Notes: generated from the sequence alone by a model not told the origin. Positions 8,506 through 16,399 are shown, numbered from the stretch's first letter. The stretch: DNA of 64,000 nucleotides from Bacteriovorax stolpii (GCA_945881775.1 CAMCVE010000010.1:1-64000), one strand, 5' to 3'. Numbers and translations: made by a program.

Positions 8506-9484
8506 GCGGCTGAGTCTTTAGCCAATCCAGCATACGCGATAGACCGTCCGCCAAGGGGACTCTGGGTTCCCAACTGAGCTGAGTGCGCGCACGTGTGATG
8601 TCCGGGCGGCGTTGTCTGGGATCATCCTGAGGAAAGGGATGGAAGCTCCGCTCGAAAACAGCCGGAGCAAAAAGCTTTTCCACCTCCTGAACAAGGCCGA
8701 GGATTGTAAACTCCGAAGGGTTGCCAATGTTGATGGGCTCACAAAATTTCGATGCGGCGTAGGTACGGATCCCCCGAATAAGGTCGTCGACGTAGCAAAA
8801 GCTACGAGTTTGTGAACCGTCGCCGTAAATCGTGAGCGGGCCACCTTGCAGAGCTTGCACGAGGAAATTGATCACGACTCGACCGTCTGCAGGGTTCATG
8901 CGGGGACCATAAGTGTTGAAGATACGAACCATCCCGTGCTTCGTGTTCTTTTTCCAGTTGTGTGTGAAAAGCAACGACTCGCCAAAACGTTTGGCCTCAT
9001 CGTAACAGGATCGGGGTCCGAGCGTGTTTACGTTTCCTTTGTAGTCTTCAGTCTGTGGTGAAACCTCAGCGTCACCGTAGATCTCGCTGGTTGAGGCGAA
9101 GACCACCCGCGCGCCAAACTTGTCTGCGAAGCTAAGCGCATTTGAAAGTCCGATGGTGTTGACCCACATCGTCTCTAAGGCCAAAAGTTGGTAGAGGGGA
9201 GGGGAAGCGGGAGAGGCAAAGTGATAGACGTGACTGAGGTCCTCAAGCCAGCCTTCGGGCAGGCTATCGGCCCAAGTGCTCCAGGGTTCGATGACATCGG
9301 CTTCGACGATGACAAGCTTGTCCGTTCCAAGTGAATTGAGGAAGCTCGCATTGCTTTGAGTGCTCGTCGAGAAGTTATCGACGCAGATTACCTGGTAGCC
9401 GTCTTTTAGGTGGGTTTCAGCGAGATGGGATCCTAGAAATCCACAGCCACCCGTGATTAGAACTGTCTTTCTCTGGTTTGCCAT
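8498..9484 (-). CDS. UDP-glucuronate decarboxylase (UDP-xylose synthase-like)
   Basis: The 328-aa extended SDR has GGCGFLGSH near the N-terminus, FASTSEIYGDAEVSPQTEDY, an intact SCYDEAKRFGE catalytic Tyr/Lys pair, and DGRVVINF followed by PLTIYGDGSQTRSFCYVDD. These are the hallmarks of UXS, which oxidises and decarboxylates UDP-glucuronate to UDP-xylose (or a 4-keto intermediate). dTDP-glucose 4,6-dehydratases are the nearest alternative, but the GPRSCYDE segment favours UXS. It would feed surface polysaccharide synthesis together with the facing SDR. Start ATG at 9484; the promoter must lie in the short gap to the flippase-like gene at 9513. Confidence 0.85.
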   Translation of the reverse strand: MANQRKTVLITGGCGFLGSHLAETHLKDGYQVICVDNFSTSTQSNASFLNSLGTDKLVIVEADVIEPWSTWADSLPEGWLEDLSHVYHFASPASPPLYQLLALETMWVNTIGLSNALSFADKFGARVVFASTSEIYGDAEVSPQTEDYKGNVNTLGPRSCYDEAKRFGESLLFTHNWKKNTKHGMVRIFNTYGPRMNPADGRVVINFLVQALQGGPLTIYGDGSQTRSFCYVDDLIRGIRTYAASKFCEPINIGNPSEFTILGLVQEVEKLFAPAVFERSFHPFPQDDPRQRRPDITRARTQLSWEPRVPLADGLSRMLDWLKTQPLS

Positions 9485-9512
9485 TTCAAACTTATCATCC
9501 TACAAAGACGCA

Positions 9513-10538
9513 ATGTCAGCAGCCCGCTTCAAGAAATTTTTAGGTCCTCTGAAGTGGGTCTTTGCTCTGGCACTTTTGTATTTTGTCCTTCGTAGCGGCA
9601 AAATCGATTTCGGCCAGTTGAGAGTCTTTGTGAAGAGTCCCACGGTGGGCCTATTTTGTTGTGCGCTCACATTTTTCTGGTACGGAATCTGTTTTCTCCG
9701 CTGGAAGATTCTTCTGAAAAGTCAGCAAATCATTGTGCCCTTCCGAACCGTTTTCCATCTCGGAATGCTCGGTCAATTCTTTCAGACTTTTATGCCTGGT
9801 ACAGTCGGAGCAGATCTCGCCAAGGCGCTCTATATCGGCAAACGCTATCCCGCTCAGAAATTAAAAGCGATTTTTTCAGTGGTCGTAGATCGAGGCGTGG
9901 GTCTCTATGCGATTCTGCTCCTGGGCGCCTTGGCTTTTACAATGGTGGGGTCGCATCTTTCTGAAGTGAAGCATCCACTTGTTCATGTCATTCGCAGTCT
10001 TGGATATCTTCTTACGGCGGTATCCCTGACGGGTATGATCTTTGTTTTGTTCATGCCCTTGCTAGGAACTCTGCTTCGTTCCCTTGGAAGGCGCTGGCCC
10101 GGGTTTCCCTCTCAGCTTCGTCGTCCACTCCGGCTCGTGAAGCAGGTCGTCGAGCAGTATTCCAATAAGACTCCCGCGATTGCAGCTTCGATCGGGTTGT
10201 CGCTCGTGACTCATTCCTTGGCCATTTTGATGCTTTATGTGATTGCTGTGAAAATGTTCGGTCCGATGCCATGGGGAACTCTTGACCTACCGCGCTTTGT
10301 GCTCGCTGCTAGCCTCGGCCTTGTTGTGATGGCTCTTCCAATTTCTCCCAACGGTTTGGGCGTGGGACAGGCTGCTTTTGCGAGCATTTTTACTGCCCTG
10401 GGTGTGGGAAACGCGAGTTTTGGAGCCTCGATCGTGACGGCGTTTCAACTTGTGACCTTGCTTGTGAATTTATCGGGATTTGTCTTCTTCGCGACCCATA
10501 AGCAGGAAGTTGCGGAATTCGAATCTCAGGCCCGATGA
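9513..10538 (+). CDS. Integral membrane protein of the lysylphosphatidylglycerol synthase TM / UPF0104 family
   Basis: From MSAARFKKFLGPLKW the 341-aa protein has multiple hydrophobic helices and the family features FRTVFHLGMLGQFFQTFMPGTVGADLAKALYIGKRYP, VVDRGVGLYAIL and LPISPNGLGVGQAAF. These multi-TM proteins (AglD/MprF N-terminal domain type) are linked to lipid or glycolipid flipping and glycan assembly. The in-frame ATG at 9453 lies inside the divergent UXS-like gene and is less likely, because no homology extends upstream. The gene overlaps recO by 4 bp. With the preceding sugar-nucleotide genes it may serve surface glycan synthesis, but that is inference. Confidence 0.8.
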   Translation: MSAARFKKFLGPLKWVFALALLYFVLRSGKIDFGQLRVFVKSPTVGLFCCALTFFWYGICFLRWKILLKSQQIIVPFRTVFHLGMLGQFFQTFMPGTVGADLAKALYIGKRYPAQKLKAIFSVVVDRGVGLYAILLLGALAFTMVGSHLSEVKHPLVHVIRSLGYLLTAVSLTGMIFVLFMPLLGTLLRSLGRRWPGFPSQLRRPLRLVKQVVEQYSNKTPAIAASIGLSLVTHSLAILMLYVIAVKMFGPMPWGTLDLPRFVLAASLGLVVMALPISPNGLGVGQAAFASIFTALGVGNASFGASIVTAFQLVTLLVNLSGFVFFATHKQEVAEFESQAR

Positions 10539-11269
10539 GCCAAAGTATGGAACTTCGCGCGGGTGCTCCGATCGAAATGCACGCTCTGGTGCTCGGGACA
10601 ACACCTTACCAAGATTCCGACAAGCTCGTGCGTTTGTTGACATTAGAGGCAGGGCGTATCACGGCTTTTGCCCCTTCAGCCCAAAAGTCTGTGAAACGCT
10701 TCGGAGGTTCGCTCGAGCCGCTCTCCTACGTGAAAGCCCACCTCAAGGCGCCTCGCGAATCCCAAGGCGGCGAGACCAGTTTGTGGCGTCTTCAGAGTGT
10801 CGACCTGCGTGGGCAGTTCGAGCATTGGAGGCAAGGATACCCGGCCATCGACACGTCGATGTTCATCCTCAAGATGATACTCGATTTCGTGCCCGAAGCT
10901 CATCAGGACCCCTTGCTCTTCAAGACACTCGGTAAGTTCTTGCGCGATTCTTCGCATTTTAACTTCAATACTTCTGCTCCATGGATTCGTGCGTATTTTT
11001 GGTCTTGGTTTACGCGTCACCTCGGTTACGGAGATCTCTGTGAGCCATGGGAATCCGAGGCTCTCGACCTTCCGGAAGACTTTTGGAAGCTTTGGTGGGT
11101 GAGTATTGAGCCCGGAGAGCCGCTGGTGACTGAGTTTTTGGATTTCCTGGCACACCAGAAGCTTCCTCCGCGTTCGAGTGGTCACGAAACTCGACTTTAC
11201 GAACACTGGCTTGCATTGACGTCGCTTCACTGGGATTATTTCCAGAAATGGCTCTCAAGCAAACCCTAA
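10535..11269 (+). CDS. recO: DNA repair protein RecO
   Basis: The 244-aa protein begins with the RecO OB-fold (MHALVLGTTPYQDSDKLVRLLTLEAGRITAFAPSAQKSVKRFGGSLEPLSYVKA) and continues with an alpha-helical C-terminal part (DPLLFKTLGKFLRDS). RecO anneals complementary strands and loads RecA with RecR in the RecF pathway. No CxxC pairs are present, so the zinc site found in some RecO proteins is missing. It overlaps the upstream membrane-protein stop by ATGA, and its own 3' end overlaps the DUF192 gene by 22 bp, so all three are probably co-transcribed. Confidence 0.88.
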   Translation: MSQSMELRAGAPIEMHALVLGTTPYQDSDKLVRLLTLEAGRITAFAPSAQKSVKRFGGSLEPLSYVKAHLKAPRESQGGETSLWRLQSVDLRGQFEHWRQGYPAIDTSMFILKMILDFVPEAHQDPLLFKTLGKFLRDSSHFNFNTSAPWIRAYFWSWFTRHLGYGDLCEPWESEALDLPEDFWKLWWVSIEPGEPLVTEFLDFLAHQKLPPRSSGHETRLYEHWLALTSLHWDYFQKWLSSKP

Positions 11270-11715
11270 TTCTTGCGTCTCTTCTCGCTTCTCTTAGACT
11301 GGGCGCCGAAACTTCAGATCGTCTCAAAGAAATCTCCACTCACAAAGTTTGCGGGCGGAGTTTCAAGCTCGAGGTGGCTCGATCCGATGCCGATCGAAAT
11401 CGCGGAATGATGTTTCGACGGGATCTGCCCCAAGAGGAGGGCATGGTGTTCGTTTTTTCTCAGGCAGAAACCCAAGTTTTCTGGATGAAAAATGTTGCGA
11501 TCCCGCTCGATATTCTCTTCTTTGATTCTAAGGGGAAGCTCATCAATTCGACGACGATGTCCGTCGAAAGCTCTTTGGTTCAGGACAACTTTCTTAAGCG
11601 CTATCCAAGTGATCGTCCAAGTCAGTTTGTCGTAGAGCTAAGAAGTGGGACTGTGAAAACATTTTCGTCCACGCAGCTTAAAACGTGCACCCTGCATCCC
11701 CTGCCTAAAATTTGA
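11248..11715 (+). CDS. Secreted DUF192-family protein
   Basis: The 155-aa product has a short signal peptide (ALKQTLILASLLASLRLGAE) followed by a DUF192 domain: FKLEVARSDADRNRGMMFRRDLPQEEGMVFVF, then FWMKNVAIPLDILFFDSKGKLI, ending in VVELRSGTV. The RGMMFR and FWMKN signatures are diagnostic. The biochemical role of DUF192 is not established; members are small exported proteins. The start lies 22 bp inside recO. The last 11 bp overlap the convergent minus-strand gene ending at 11705. Confidence 0.85.
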   Translation: MALKQTLILASLLASLRLGAETSDRLKEISTHKVCGRSFKLEVARSDADRNRGMMFRRDLPQEEGMVFVFSQAETQVFWMKNVAIPLDILFFDSKGKLINSTTMSVESSLVQDNFLKRYPSDRPSQFVVELRSGTVKTFSSTQLKTCTLHPLPKI

Positions 11716-12184
11716 TCGCCAGTCCCCGAAGCTCTTTTACGTGCGCTTCGCGCTCTCGCCACGCCCAGAGCCCCACGACGGCTCCGACTGTTACAAGCGT
11801 CCACGGTAGCCACGACTTCCAGGTGGATCGAGAGTCCCCAGCTCCCAACGAAATTGCGCTAGGAGATACTTTGAATTCTGTTCGAGTGACCCTCTCAAAT
11901 GGGAGTCGTTCACCGTCCACGAGACTCGTAAGGGCGATTTCTAGGGGACCTCTCCAGCTTTCAGTGTCTGCATTCAAAATGAGGCTGCGATCGGTGTAGT
12001 GATAACTTCCTTGCTCTGTGCAAGAGGTGTCATCAAATCGCAATTCGGGCGGAGATCCCTCAAGGCGTTGTCGCCACTGGTGTTGGAGGCGTTCTTGAAT
12101 CAACGTTTGGATGTTTGGGGGAGGAAGAGTTATTGAAGCGCCTGCGATCTGAATGAATCCGATACAAAAGACTGTGGGGTTCAT
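11705..12184 (-). CDS. Exported, C-terminally anchored protein of the satellite Tad-like operon
   Basis: The 159-aa product has an N-terminal hydrophobic signal (NPTVFCIGFIQIAGAS), an exported middle, and a C-terminal membrane helix (WLPWTLVTVGAVVGLWAW) followed by charged residues. I do not recognise a named family. The stretch GPLEIALTSLVDGERLPFERVTR faintly resembles the domain that precedes SAF in FlgA-type chaperones, and the preceding gene encodes a SAF-like protein, so the two could be a split version of that arrangement; this is inference. It is the last gene of the minus-strand operon and overlaps the SAF gene stop by ATGA. Confidence 0.6.
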   Translation of the reverse strand: MNPTVFCIGFIQIAGASITLPPPNIQTLIQERLQHQWRQRLEGSPPELRFDDTSCTEQGSYHYTDRSLILNADTESWRGPLEIALTSLVDGERLPFERVTRTEFKVSPSAISLGAGDSRSTWKSWLPWTLVTVGAVVGLWAWREREAHVKELRGLAIKF

Positions 12185-12675
12185 GGCTGACTCCTGATTT
12201 CGTCAAAGACGACGCGAACGCGTCGCGGACGACGTTGGGGATTGAGGTTGGATTGGAGCATGAGGTCGGTCCAGAACAAGGGAGTTTGTGGGGCAATGTC
12301 CCGTTTGGCAACGATGTCGTATCGAAGTTTGGGAAGATGTTCGGGAAGAAGAGCTCGCAAGCGTTGAGTTTTTGTAAGACTGCCTTTGGAGAGTTGGACT
12401 TCGCTAAGGGCTTCGACGGGAATTCGGTGACCCTTGGGAATTGCGACTAGGCTCATTACCAAAATCTCTTTGCGCGTTGGTGCTTGCTCGAACTTGGCCT
12501 CTGGAGAGTTACTGCATCGGCCAACAAGGGCGAGAAGAATAACCGCGGTCGCCATGGAGATCTGGGTGCTGTGGGATCGTAACCACATGAGGATTCGGGG
12601 AGACGGTCTTTGCTCCACAGGGGCCTTTACCGGTTCGGGAAGCTCTCGGAGCCAGGGGAATTCCATTTTTTCCAT
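12181..12675 (-). CDS. CpaB/SAF-like membrane protein of the satellite Tad-like operon
   Basis: The 164-aa protein has a membrane helix at about residues 37-50 (ISMATAVILLALVG) and then a SAF-like segment: LVAIPKGHRIPVEALSEVQLSKG and DIVAKRDIAPQTPLFWTDLML. That paired pattern, 'xxIPKGxxIxxExL' then 'xAxRDIxxxxPLxxxDL', is the SAF domain seen in CpaB/RcpC and FlgA. The RcpC half present in the main-locus CpaB (52476-53372) is missing. It probably acts in the periplasm on pilus or secretin assembly. The start lies 49 bp inside the small membrane-protein gene upstream. Confidence 0.65.
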   Translation of the reverse strand: MEKMEFPWLRELPEPVKAPVEQRPSPRILMWLRSHSTQISMATAVILLALVGRCSNSPEAKFEQAPTRKEILVMSLVAIPKGHRIPVEALSEVQLSKGSLTKTQRLRALLPEHLPKLRYDIVAKRDIAPQTPLFWTDLMLQSNLNPQRRPRRVRVVFDEIRSQP

Positions 12676-12803
12676 GTGTCGATCTCCCTATAAAACGAAG
12701 TGTTGTGTATATGCCGCCGTTCGGACTCTTGACCCACTCGGACGAGCCCAGAGATTGCGCTAAGGCTGAGGAAGAGTGCGCCCAGGGCTTCGAGCAGTAT
12801 CAT
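12627..12803 (-). CDS. Small membrane peptide (58 aa), pilin-like N-terminus
   Basis: The start ATG at 12803 overlaps the stop of the preceding gene as ATGA, and GGAG lies about 10 nt upstream in that gene, so the reading frame is well supported. The peptide starts MILLEALGALFLSLSAI, a hydrophobic helix with Glu at position 5, and ends with a charged, soluble tail. Position-5 Glu in a hydrophobic N-terminus is the mark of mature type IV/Flp pilins, but no leader peptide or cleavage Gly is encoded. It may be a minor pilin-like or anchor protein. There is no family recognition. Confidence 0.5.
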   Translation of the reverse strand: MILLEALGALFLSLSAISGLVRVGQESERRHIHNTSFYREIDTWKKWNSPGSESFPNR

Positions 12804-13309
12804 CTCAGTCTCCGGACAACGCGCGCGTTGGAAAAGTGCCAACGTGGGGTGTTCCCAACCATTGAGACTTCGATCCCCGCTTCTGCTGACTCCAACCCGA
12901 TAAGACGCCTGTCCTTCCAGTCGAATCTCCCGGGCGCACATCCTCTGGGTGGTGCGCGCAAAGTTTGTGAGAAGTCTGAACGTTGCCACATTCTCGCGGT
13001 GCGCAGCTTGAGGCGGACTTGTTGCCATTCGTTGTCTTGCAGGCGTGCGATGAGACGACCGGCATTACGTATCGTTGCGAGGCTCGAAGGAGCGAGGACT
13101 GCACTCGCTGCACACGAGAGATCCAACGCATCCAAAATGCGGTTTTGTTTTTGGATCAGTGTCACGGTGCGTGTTGCGATTCGAGCCTGTGCTTGCAGAA
13201 ATTTGTCCTCCTGCATGAGCCGATCCGATAACTCGGAAAGAGATGCGACCCAGTGAGCCAGGCCCACCGAGAGCAATGAAACTCCGCAGGATACTGCAAT
13301 GAGATTCAT
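12800..13309 (-). CDS. Single-TM protein of the satellite Tad-like operon
   Basis: The ~169-aa protein begins MNLIAVSCGVSLLSVGLAHWVASL, a membrane helix, followed by a long helical stretch (SELSDRLMQEDKFLQAQARIATRTVTLIQKQN) and a beta-rich C-terminus. I chose the ATG at 13309 because it overlaps the TadE-like stop as ATGA, like other joints in this operon. In-frame ATGs at 13351, 13366 and 13411 would add a basic N-terminus (ARRPSRFQSLGRT), which is also plausible for a membrane protein. Function unknown; TadG/TadF-like minor proteins are a possible parallel. Confidence 0.55.
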   Translation of the reverse strand: MNLIAVSCGVSLLSVGLAHWVASLSELSDRLMQEDKFLQAQARIATRTVTLIQKQNRILDALDLSCAASAVLAPSSLATIRNAGRLIARLQDNEWQQVRLKLRTARMWQRSDFSQTLRAPPRGCAPGRFDWKDRRLIGLESAEAGIEVSMVGNTPRWHFSNARVVRRLR

Positions 13310-13647
13310 TGTGCGCCCCAAAGACTGGAAACGGCTCGGCCTACGGGCCATCGGACTTCGTTCCATTTTAAAAAAGCTTCGGCAATGTAGACCTGAGGCA
13401 TCGCGCTGCAATCGAAGTGGACCTCAATCAAGTCTCGCGGCCACAAAGACGAAGCCTCGCAAACACCCTGATCGACTCCGTACAGATGCGCTCGAGCTAG
13501 GTCGTAGAGATCGAGGCTTAGAAAATAGGGCAGGATCGCTTTGATTCCCGTAAAGACTAAGAGGGTTAGGGAGGCTAGAAGGCCCGGAAGGATCAAACAA
13601 AACTCAACTAAGCTTTGTCCCTTCCGAGAGCTTTGAGTGGCCTGCAT
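13306..13647 (-). CDS. TadE-like pseudopilin
   Basis: The 113-aa protein has the class III leader RKGQSLVEF, with likely cleavage after Gly and Glu at mature position 5, followed by a hydrophobic helix (CLILPGLLASLTLLVFTGI). This is the TadE/TadF type N-terminus. The soluble part has Cys residues in QGVCEAS and FDCSAM. It would be processed by a prepilin peptidase that is not encoded in this window. The start overlaps the pilin stop by 1 nt (TGATG), and the downstream gene starts on its stop, indicating one transcript. Confidence 0.72.
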   Translation of the reverse strand: MQATQSSRKGQSLVEFCLILPGLLASLTLLVFTGIKAILPYFLSLDLYDLARAHLYGVDQGVCEASSLWPRDLIEVHFDCSAMPQVYIAEAFLKWNEVRWPVGRAVSSLWGAQ

Positions 13648-13910
13648 CAGTCACCACCGCTGTCGGTCATACCGTCACTGAAGTCTCCGAGATCGTAGCT
13701 TTTGTAGTGTTTCTCTTGTGCGGCTTCGCCGTCATAGGTCTTGCGATGGCCTCGGATGGCTTCGCTTACCTGAGTCATCTTGGCACGTAGGTTCTTGGAG
13801 AGCATTTGAACGACTGAAATTGAGGCGACTCCGATGAGGGCCGTCAAAATCAAATACTCGCTGAGAGCTTGTCCTCGAGTGCGATGCTTGGAATTCTTGG
13901 GTTTTTTCAT
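13647..13910 (-). CDS. Flp-type pilin-like protein of the satellite operon
   Basis: The 87-aa protein starts with a basic leader (KKPKNSKHRTR) and the Flp motif GQALSEY, giving Glu5-Tyr6 after cleavage at Gly, then a hydrophobic helix (LILTALIGVASISVVQML). The C-terminus is a hydrophilic, acidic tail (YDLGDFSDGMTDSGGD) longer than in classical Flp. It is the first gene of the minus-strand satellite operon and is preceded by AAGGAGAAG at good spacing. It is divergent from the SPOR gene over 71 bp. It parallels the three pilins at 50.7-51.4 kb. Confidence 0.75.
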   Translation of the reverse strand: MKKPKNSKHRTRGQALSEYLILTALIGVASISVVQMLSKNLRAKMTQVSEAIRGHRKTYDGEAAQEKHYKSYDLGDFSDGMTDSGGD

Positions 13911-13981
13911 TTCTTCTCCTTAAGCCAATAATTTGGCAATTCCTGGAAACTCTAGGGGCTAAGCCGCTACAATGGAGTGAG

Positions 13982-14755
13982 ATGGATTCGTTTCGAAAGA
14001 ACCTTCACCTGACCCGACAAGAGGCGGGAATGGTTTTCATTCTTGTGGTGCTTCTTTCGGGACTCATGTTCTCTGTTGGGCTTTGGGTTGGATTTAGTTT
14101 TTCAGGCAATCATCCCGAGGTCGTGTCGAATTTGTCTCACGGCGAGAATGCACGTAGTCCCGCCTCTGCCGATAAGCCCAAAATAGTTGCCGTTAAGGCG
14201 CCTATCGCGGGTGAAGAGTTGCGCAAGTCTTTTCATGAATCCAAGCAGAAAGCCCTGGCAGAAGTGGTGGTGGGGAGCTCCGATGCTGACACCCCCAAAT
14301 CTATCCTGGATACCAAGGCTCATCAGGGAGTGTACAACGAATGGAGTCGCCGCCCCGCTTCTGCCGATGCGGTGAGTAAAGACGAAGCCAAAGCGATGGA
14401 CAAGCTGGAGGCGACCGACAAAGCTCGCAAGGAAGAGGGTCCTCCTGTGAAGGTCAGCAATCTTTTTGAACGCAGCCCCAGTGCCGTAAAGGATTTTGAT
14501 CCCACGCCCGGTTCTTACACACTTCAGCTCGCGAGTTTTGCGACGCATGACGAATCGGCTTCGATGGTGCGCGATCTCCGTAAGGCGGGTTTTCTGGACG
14601 CCTACACACAGGAGATTAGCTTCAAGAATGGTGAGAAATGGCATCGCGTGGCGATGGGTTCTTATCCCAATCCTGTCTACGCCCGGAAAATGGGCGAACG
14701 CTTGAGGCGCCGCTCTCTCGCTAAAGACTTTATCGTTCGTAAAGTCGCAGACTGA
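13982..14755 (+). CDS. SPOR-domain membrane protein
   Basis: The 257-aa protein has a short cytoplasmic N-terminus, one membrane helix at about residues 16-41 (GMVFILVVLLSGLMFSVGLW), a long low-complexity periplasmic linker rich in Lys, Asp and Ala, and a C-terminal SPOR domain from about residue 182 (YTLQLASFATHDESASMVRDL, then WHRVAMGSYPNPVYARKMGERL). SPOR domains bind denuded septal peptidoglycan, so the protein is probably a division-site factor like FtsN or DedD. The ATG is preceded by GGAGTGAG. It stands alone between the satellite Tad operon and a convergent gene. Confidence 0.85.
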   Translation: MDSFRKNLHLTRQEAGMVFILVVLLSGLMFSVGLWVGFSFSGNHPEVVSNLSHGENARSPASADKPKIVAVKAPIAGEELRKSFHESKQKALAEVVVGSSDADTPKSILDTKAHQGVYNEWSRRPASADAVSKDEAKAMDKLEATDKARKEEGPPVKVSNLFERSPSAVKDFDPTPGSYTLQLASFATHDESASMVRDLRKAGFLDAYTQEISFKNGEKWHRVAMGSYPNPVYARKMGERLRRRSLAKDFIVRKVAD

Positions 14756-14765
14756 AGTCTCCATT

Positions 14766-15644
14766 TTAGTTCCAGACCCCTTGTTTGAGATAGTTTTCAG
14801 TCTGGCCTGTGAGGCTGGGTGGAAGATCCGTTTCGTCGATTTCGTCGCGCGCCTTTAGGTGCGCGTAGACCAACGCATGTTCGAGCTCACGATAGTTGCC
14901 TGGCCAGTCGTGCGCTTCGAGTCTTTCAATGGCTGCGGGCGAGAGCGTCTTTGGAATGAGTCCGTGCTGAGGAATTTTTTCTGAGAGGAAGGCTCTCAGG
15001 ATCTGGAGGAACTCGGAGCGACGGTGGCGCAAGGGCGGCAAATAAAGTGGAAACACGTTGAGGCGGAAATAGAGGTCTTTGCGAAAGCGACCCTGGGCGA
15101 CGAGCATTTCGAGCGGAAGGTTTGTGGCAGCGACGACCTGGCATTCAACAGGGACGCTCTGTTTTGATCCGAGTCGATCGACTTCGCGACACTGCAAGAC
15201 GCGCAAGAGTTTGCACTGAAGATTGGGGTCGAGGTTTTGGATTTCATCGAGAAAGAGAATGCCTCTTTTGGCGATTTCGAATTTTCCTAGCTGACGCTCG
15301 CGGGCCGAGGTGAAGGCGCCGCGTTCGTGGCCGAAGAGAATGGATTCGGCGAGGTTCTCGGGAATGGTACTGACATTCACCGGGACGAAGGGGGTTTCGA
15401 TCGCCGAACAGGAAAGATGATCACGGCGGGTTTTGTGGAGACGTCCTGCCACGAGCTCCTTGCCGGAGCCCGTCTCGCCCACGATCAGCACGGGGATGTT
15501 TCTCTGTGCGGCGATGCGAACGGCAGTGTCGAGTTCTTTCATCTCGGGAGAACCGGTCCAGAACCATGCATTCTCGGGCGCAGTTCCTCGAGCGGTGGCG
15601 AGAGGGACAGGGCGGACGGTCGGTGCGGTGGTGGCTAGGGTCAT
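14766..15644 (-). CDS. Sigma54-activator-type AAA+ ATPase without receiver or DNA-binding domain
   Basis: The 292-aa protein is almost only a central NtrC-type AAA+ domain: Walker A GETGSGKE at 56-63, Walker B GILFLDE at 128-134, an arginine-finger region RFRKDLYFRLN at 186-196, and the sensor-II motif WPGNYREL at 247-254. The L1 loop that contacts sigma54 reads GAFTSA (109-114) instead of GAFTGA. After sensor II there are only about 35 residues with no Fis-type helix-turn-helix, and no regulatory domain precedes the ATPase. The start has AGGAGG upstream. It may be a solution-acting activator, or an AAA+ protein recruited to another task. Confidence 0.85.
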   Translation of the reverse strand: MTLATTAPTVRPVPLATARGTAPENAWFWTGSPEMKELDTAVRIAAQRNIPVLIVGETGSGKELVAGRLHKTRRDHLSCSAIETPFVPVNVSTIPENLAESILFGHERGAFTSARERQLGKFEIAKRGILFLDEIQNLDPNLQCKLLRVLQCREVDRLGSKQSVPVECQVVAATNLPLEMLVAQGRFRKDLYFRLNVFPLYLPPLRHRRSEFLQILRAFLSEKIPQHGLIPKTLSPAAIERLEAHDWPGNYRELEHALVYAHLKARDEIDETDLPPSLTGQTENYLKQGVWN

Positions 15645-15754
15645 CAGAAACCTCCTCGTGTTCGTACGAAGAAGCCCTAAGCAAATCAGAGACCAAGCTT
15701 AAAGAGCCCACCCTAGCGGTGTTCGCGCCATGACTGTCCGAAGTTCCGGACGGT

Positions 15755-16363
15755 TTAGCGTCGAGAAGTCCGAGGAGTCGGAATTAGGTCGGGTTTGCCG
15801 TCGTAGTCTGAGTCTTGTTCGATGCGTACGGCCTGACCATTGTCGTAGTATTCCCAGTAATCGGCCCGATCGTCGAAATTGCGATCGAGCTTGCGGAGTG
15901 TGAGGCGGCTTCGTCCATCGAATTCTTTCCAAAGGTCGATTCGGCCATCGTAGTTCGTGTCGAAGCTTTGTTCCGAAAGGCGGGGTTCCTTGCGACTCGA
16001 ATCCCATGTGAACACATAGGTCACGTCGAAACGACCATCGCCATCGAGATCACTTTTTTCCAATTGAATCCAGCTGCCCGTCGGGTCGAAGGCTTGAATG
16101 AAGTCGATGCGACCATCGCCGTTGAAGTCACTCTCCACGCGCGCGAGAATTTTCTTTCCTCGGATATCCTGAAAGACACGGCGTTGTCGGGGGTTGTGCG
16201 TGCGAGCGTCCGGCGCAATGAGTTCGATGCCGGCTTCGTCGCTCGCGATCGGTTTGACTTGGGCGGAGGCGGAGTTGCTCGGTGAGCTTGTGCTGCAGGC
16301 CCCCAGCAATCCGAGGAGGGGTATCATGAGCGGCGGGAAGGCTTGGAGTATTACTTTGAACAT
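15755..16363 (-). CDS. EF-hand-like calcium-binding lipoprotein
   Basis: The ~202-aa protein starts MFKVILQAF and carries a lipobox (LLGLLGAC), so it should be lipid-anchored. The mature part has five repeats of the calcium-loop form D-x-[DN]-x-D-x-x-x-D: DFNGDGRID, DLDGDGRFD, DTNYDGRID, DRNFDDRAD and DSDYDGKPD, spaced by beta-like segments with Trp and Tyr. This resembles dockerin/thrombospondin-type calcium loops rather than paired helical EF-hands. The longer frame up to 16603 overlaps the divergent ribbon-helix-helix gene and was rejected, because the signal peptide begins at 16363. Function unknown; a calcium-stabilised surface protein is inferred. Confidence 0.75.
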   Translation of the reverse strand: MFKVILQAFPPLMIPLLGLLGACSTSSPSNSASAQVKPIASDEAGIELIAPDARTHNPRQRRVFQDIRGKKILARVESDFNGDGRIDFIQAFDPTGSWIQLEKSDLDGDGRFDVTYVFTWDSSRKEPRLSEQSFDTNYDGRIDLWKEFDGRSRLTLRKLDRNFDDRADYWEYYDNGQAVRIEQDSDYDGKPDLIPTPRTSRR

Positions 16364-16399
16364 CTTCTTGTATTTTAAGCGAAATTTCAGAAAAACCAC

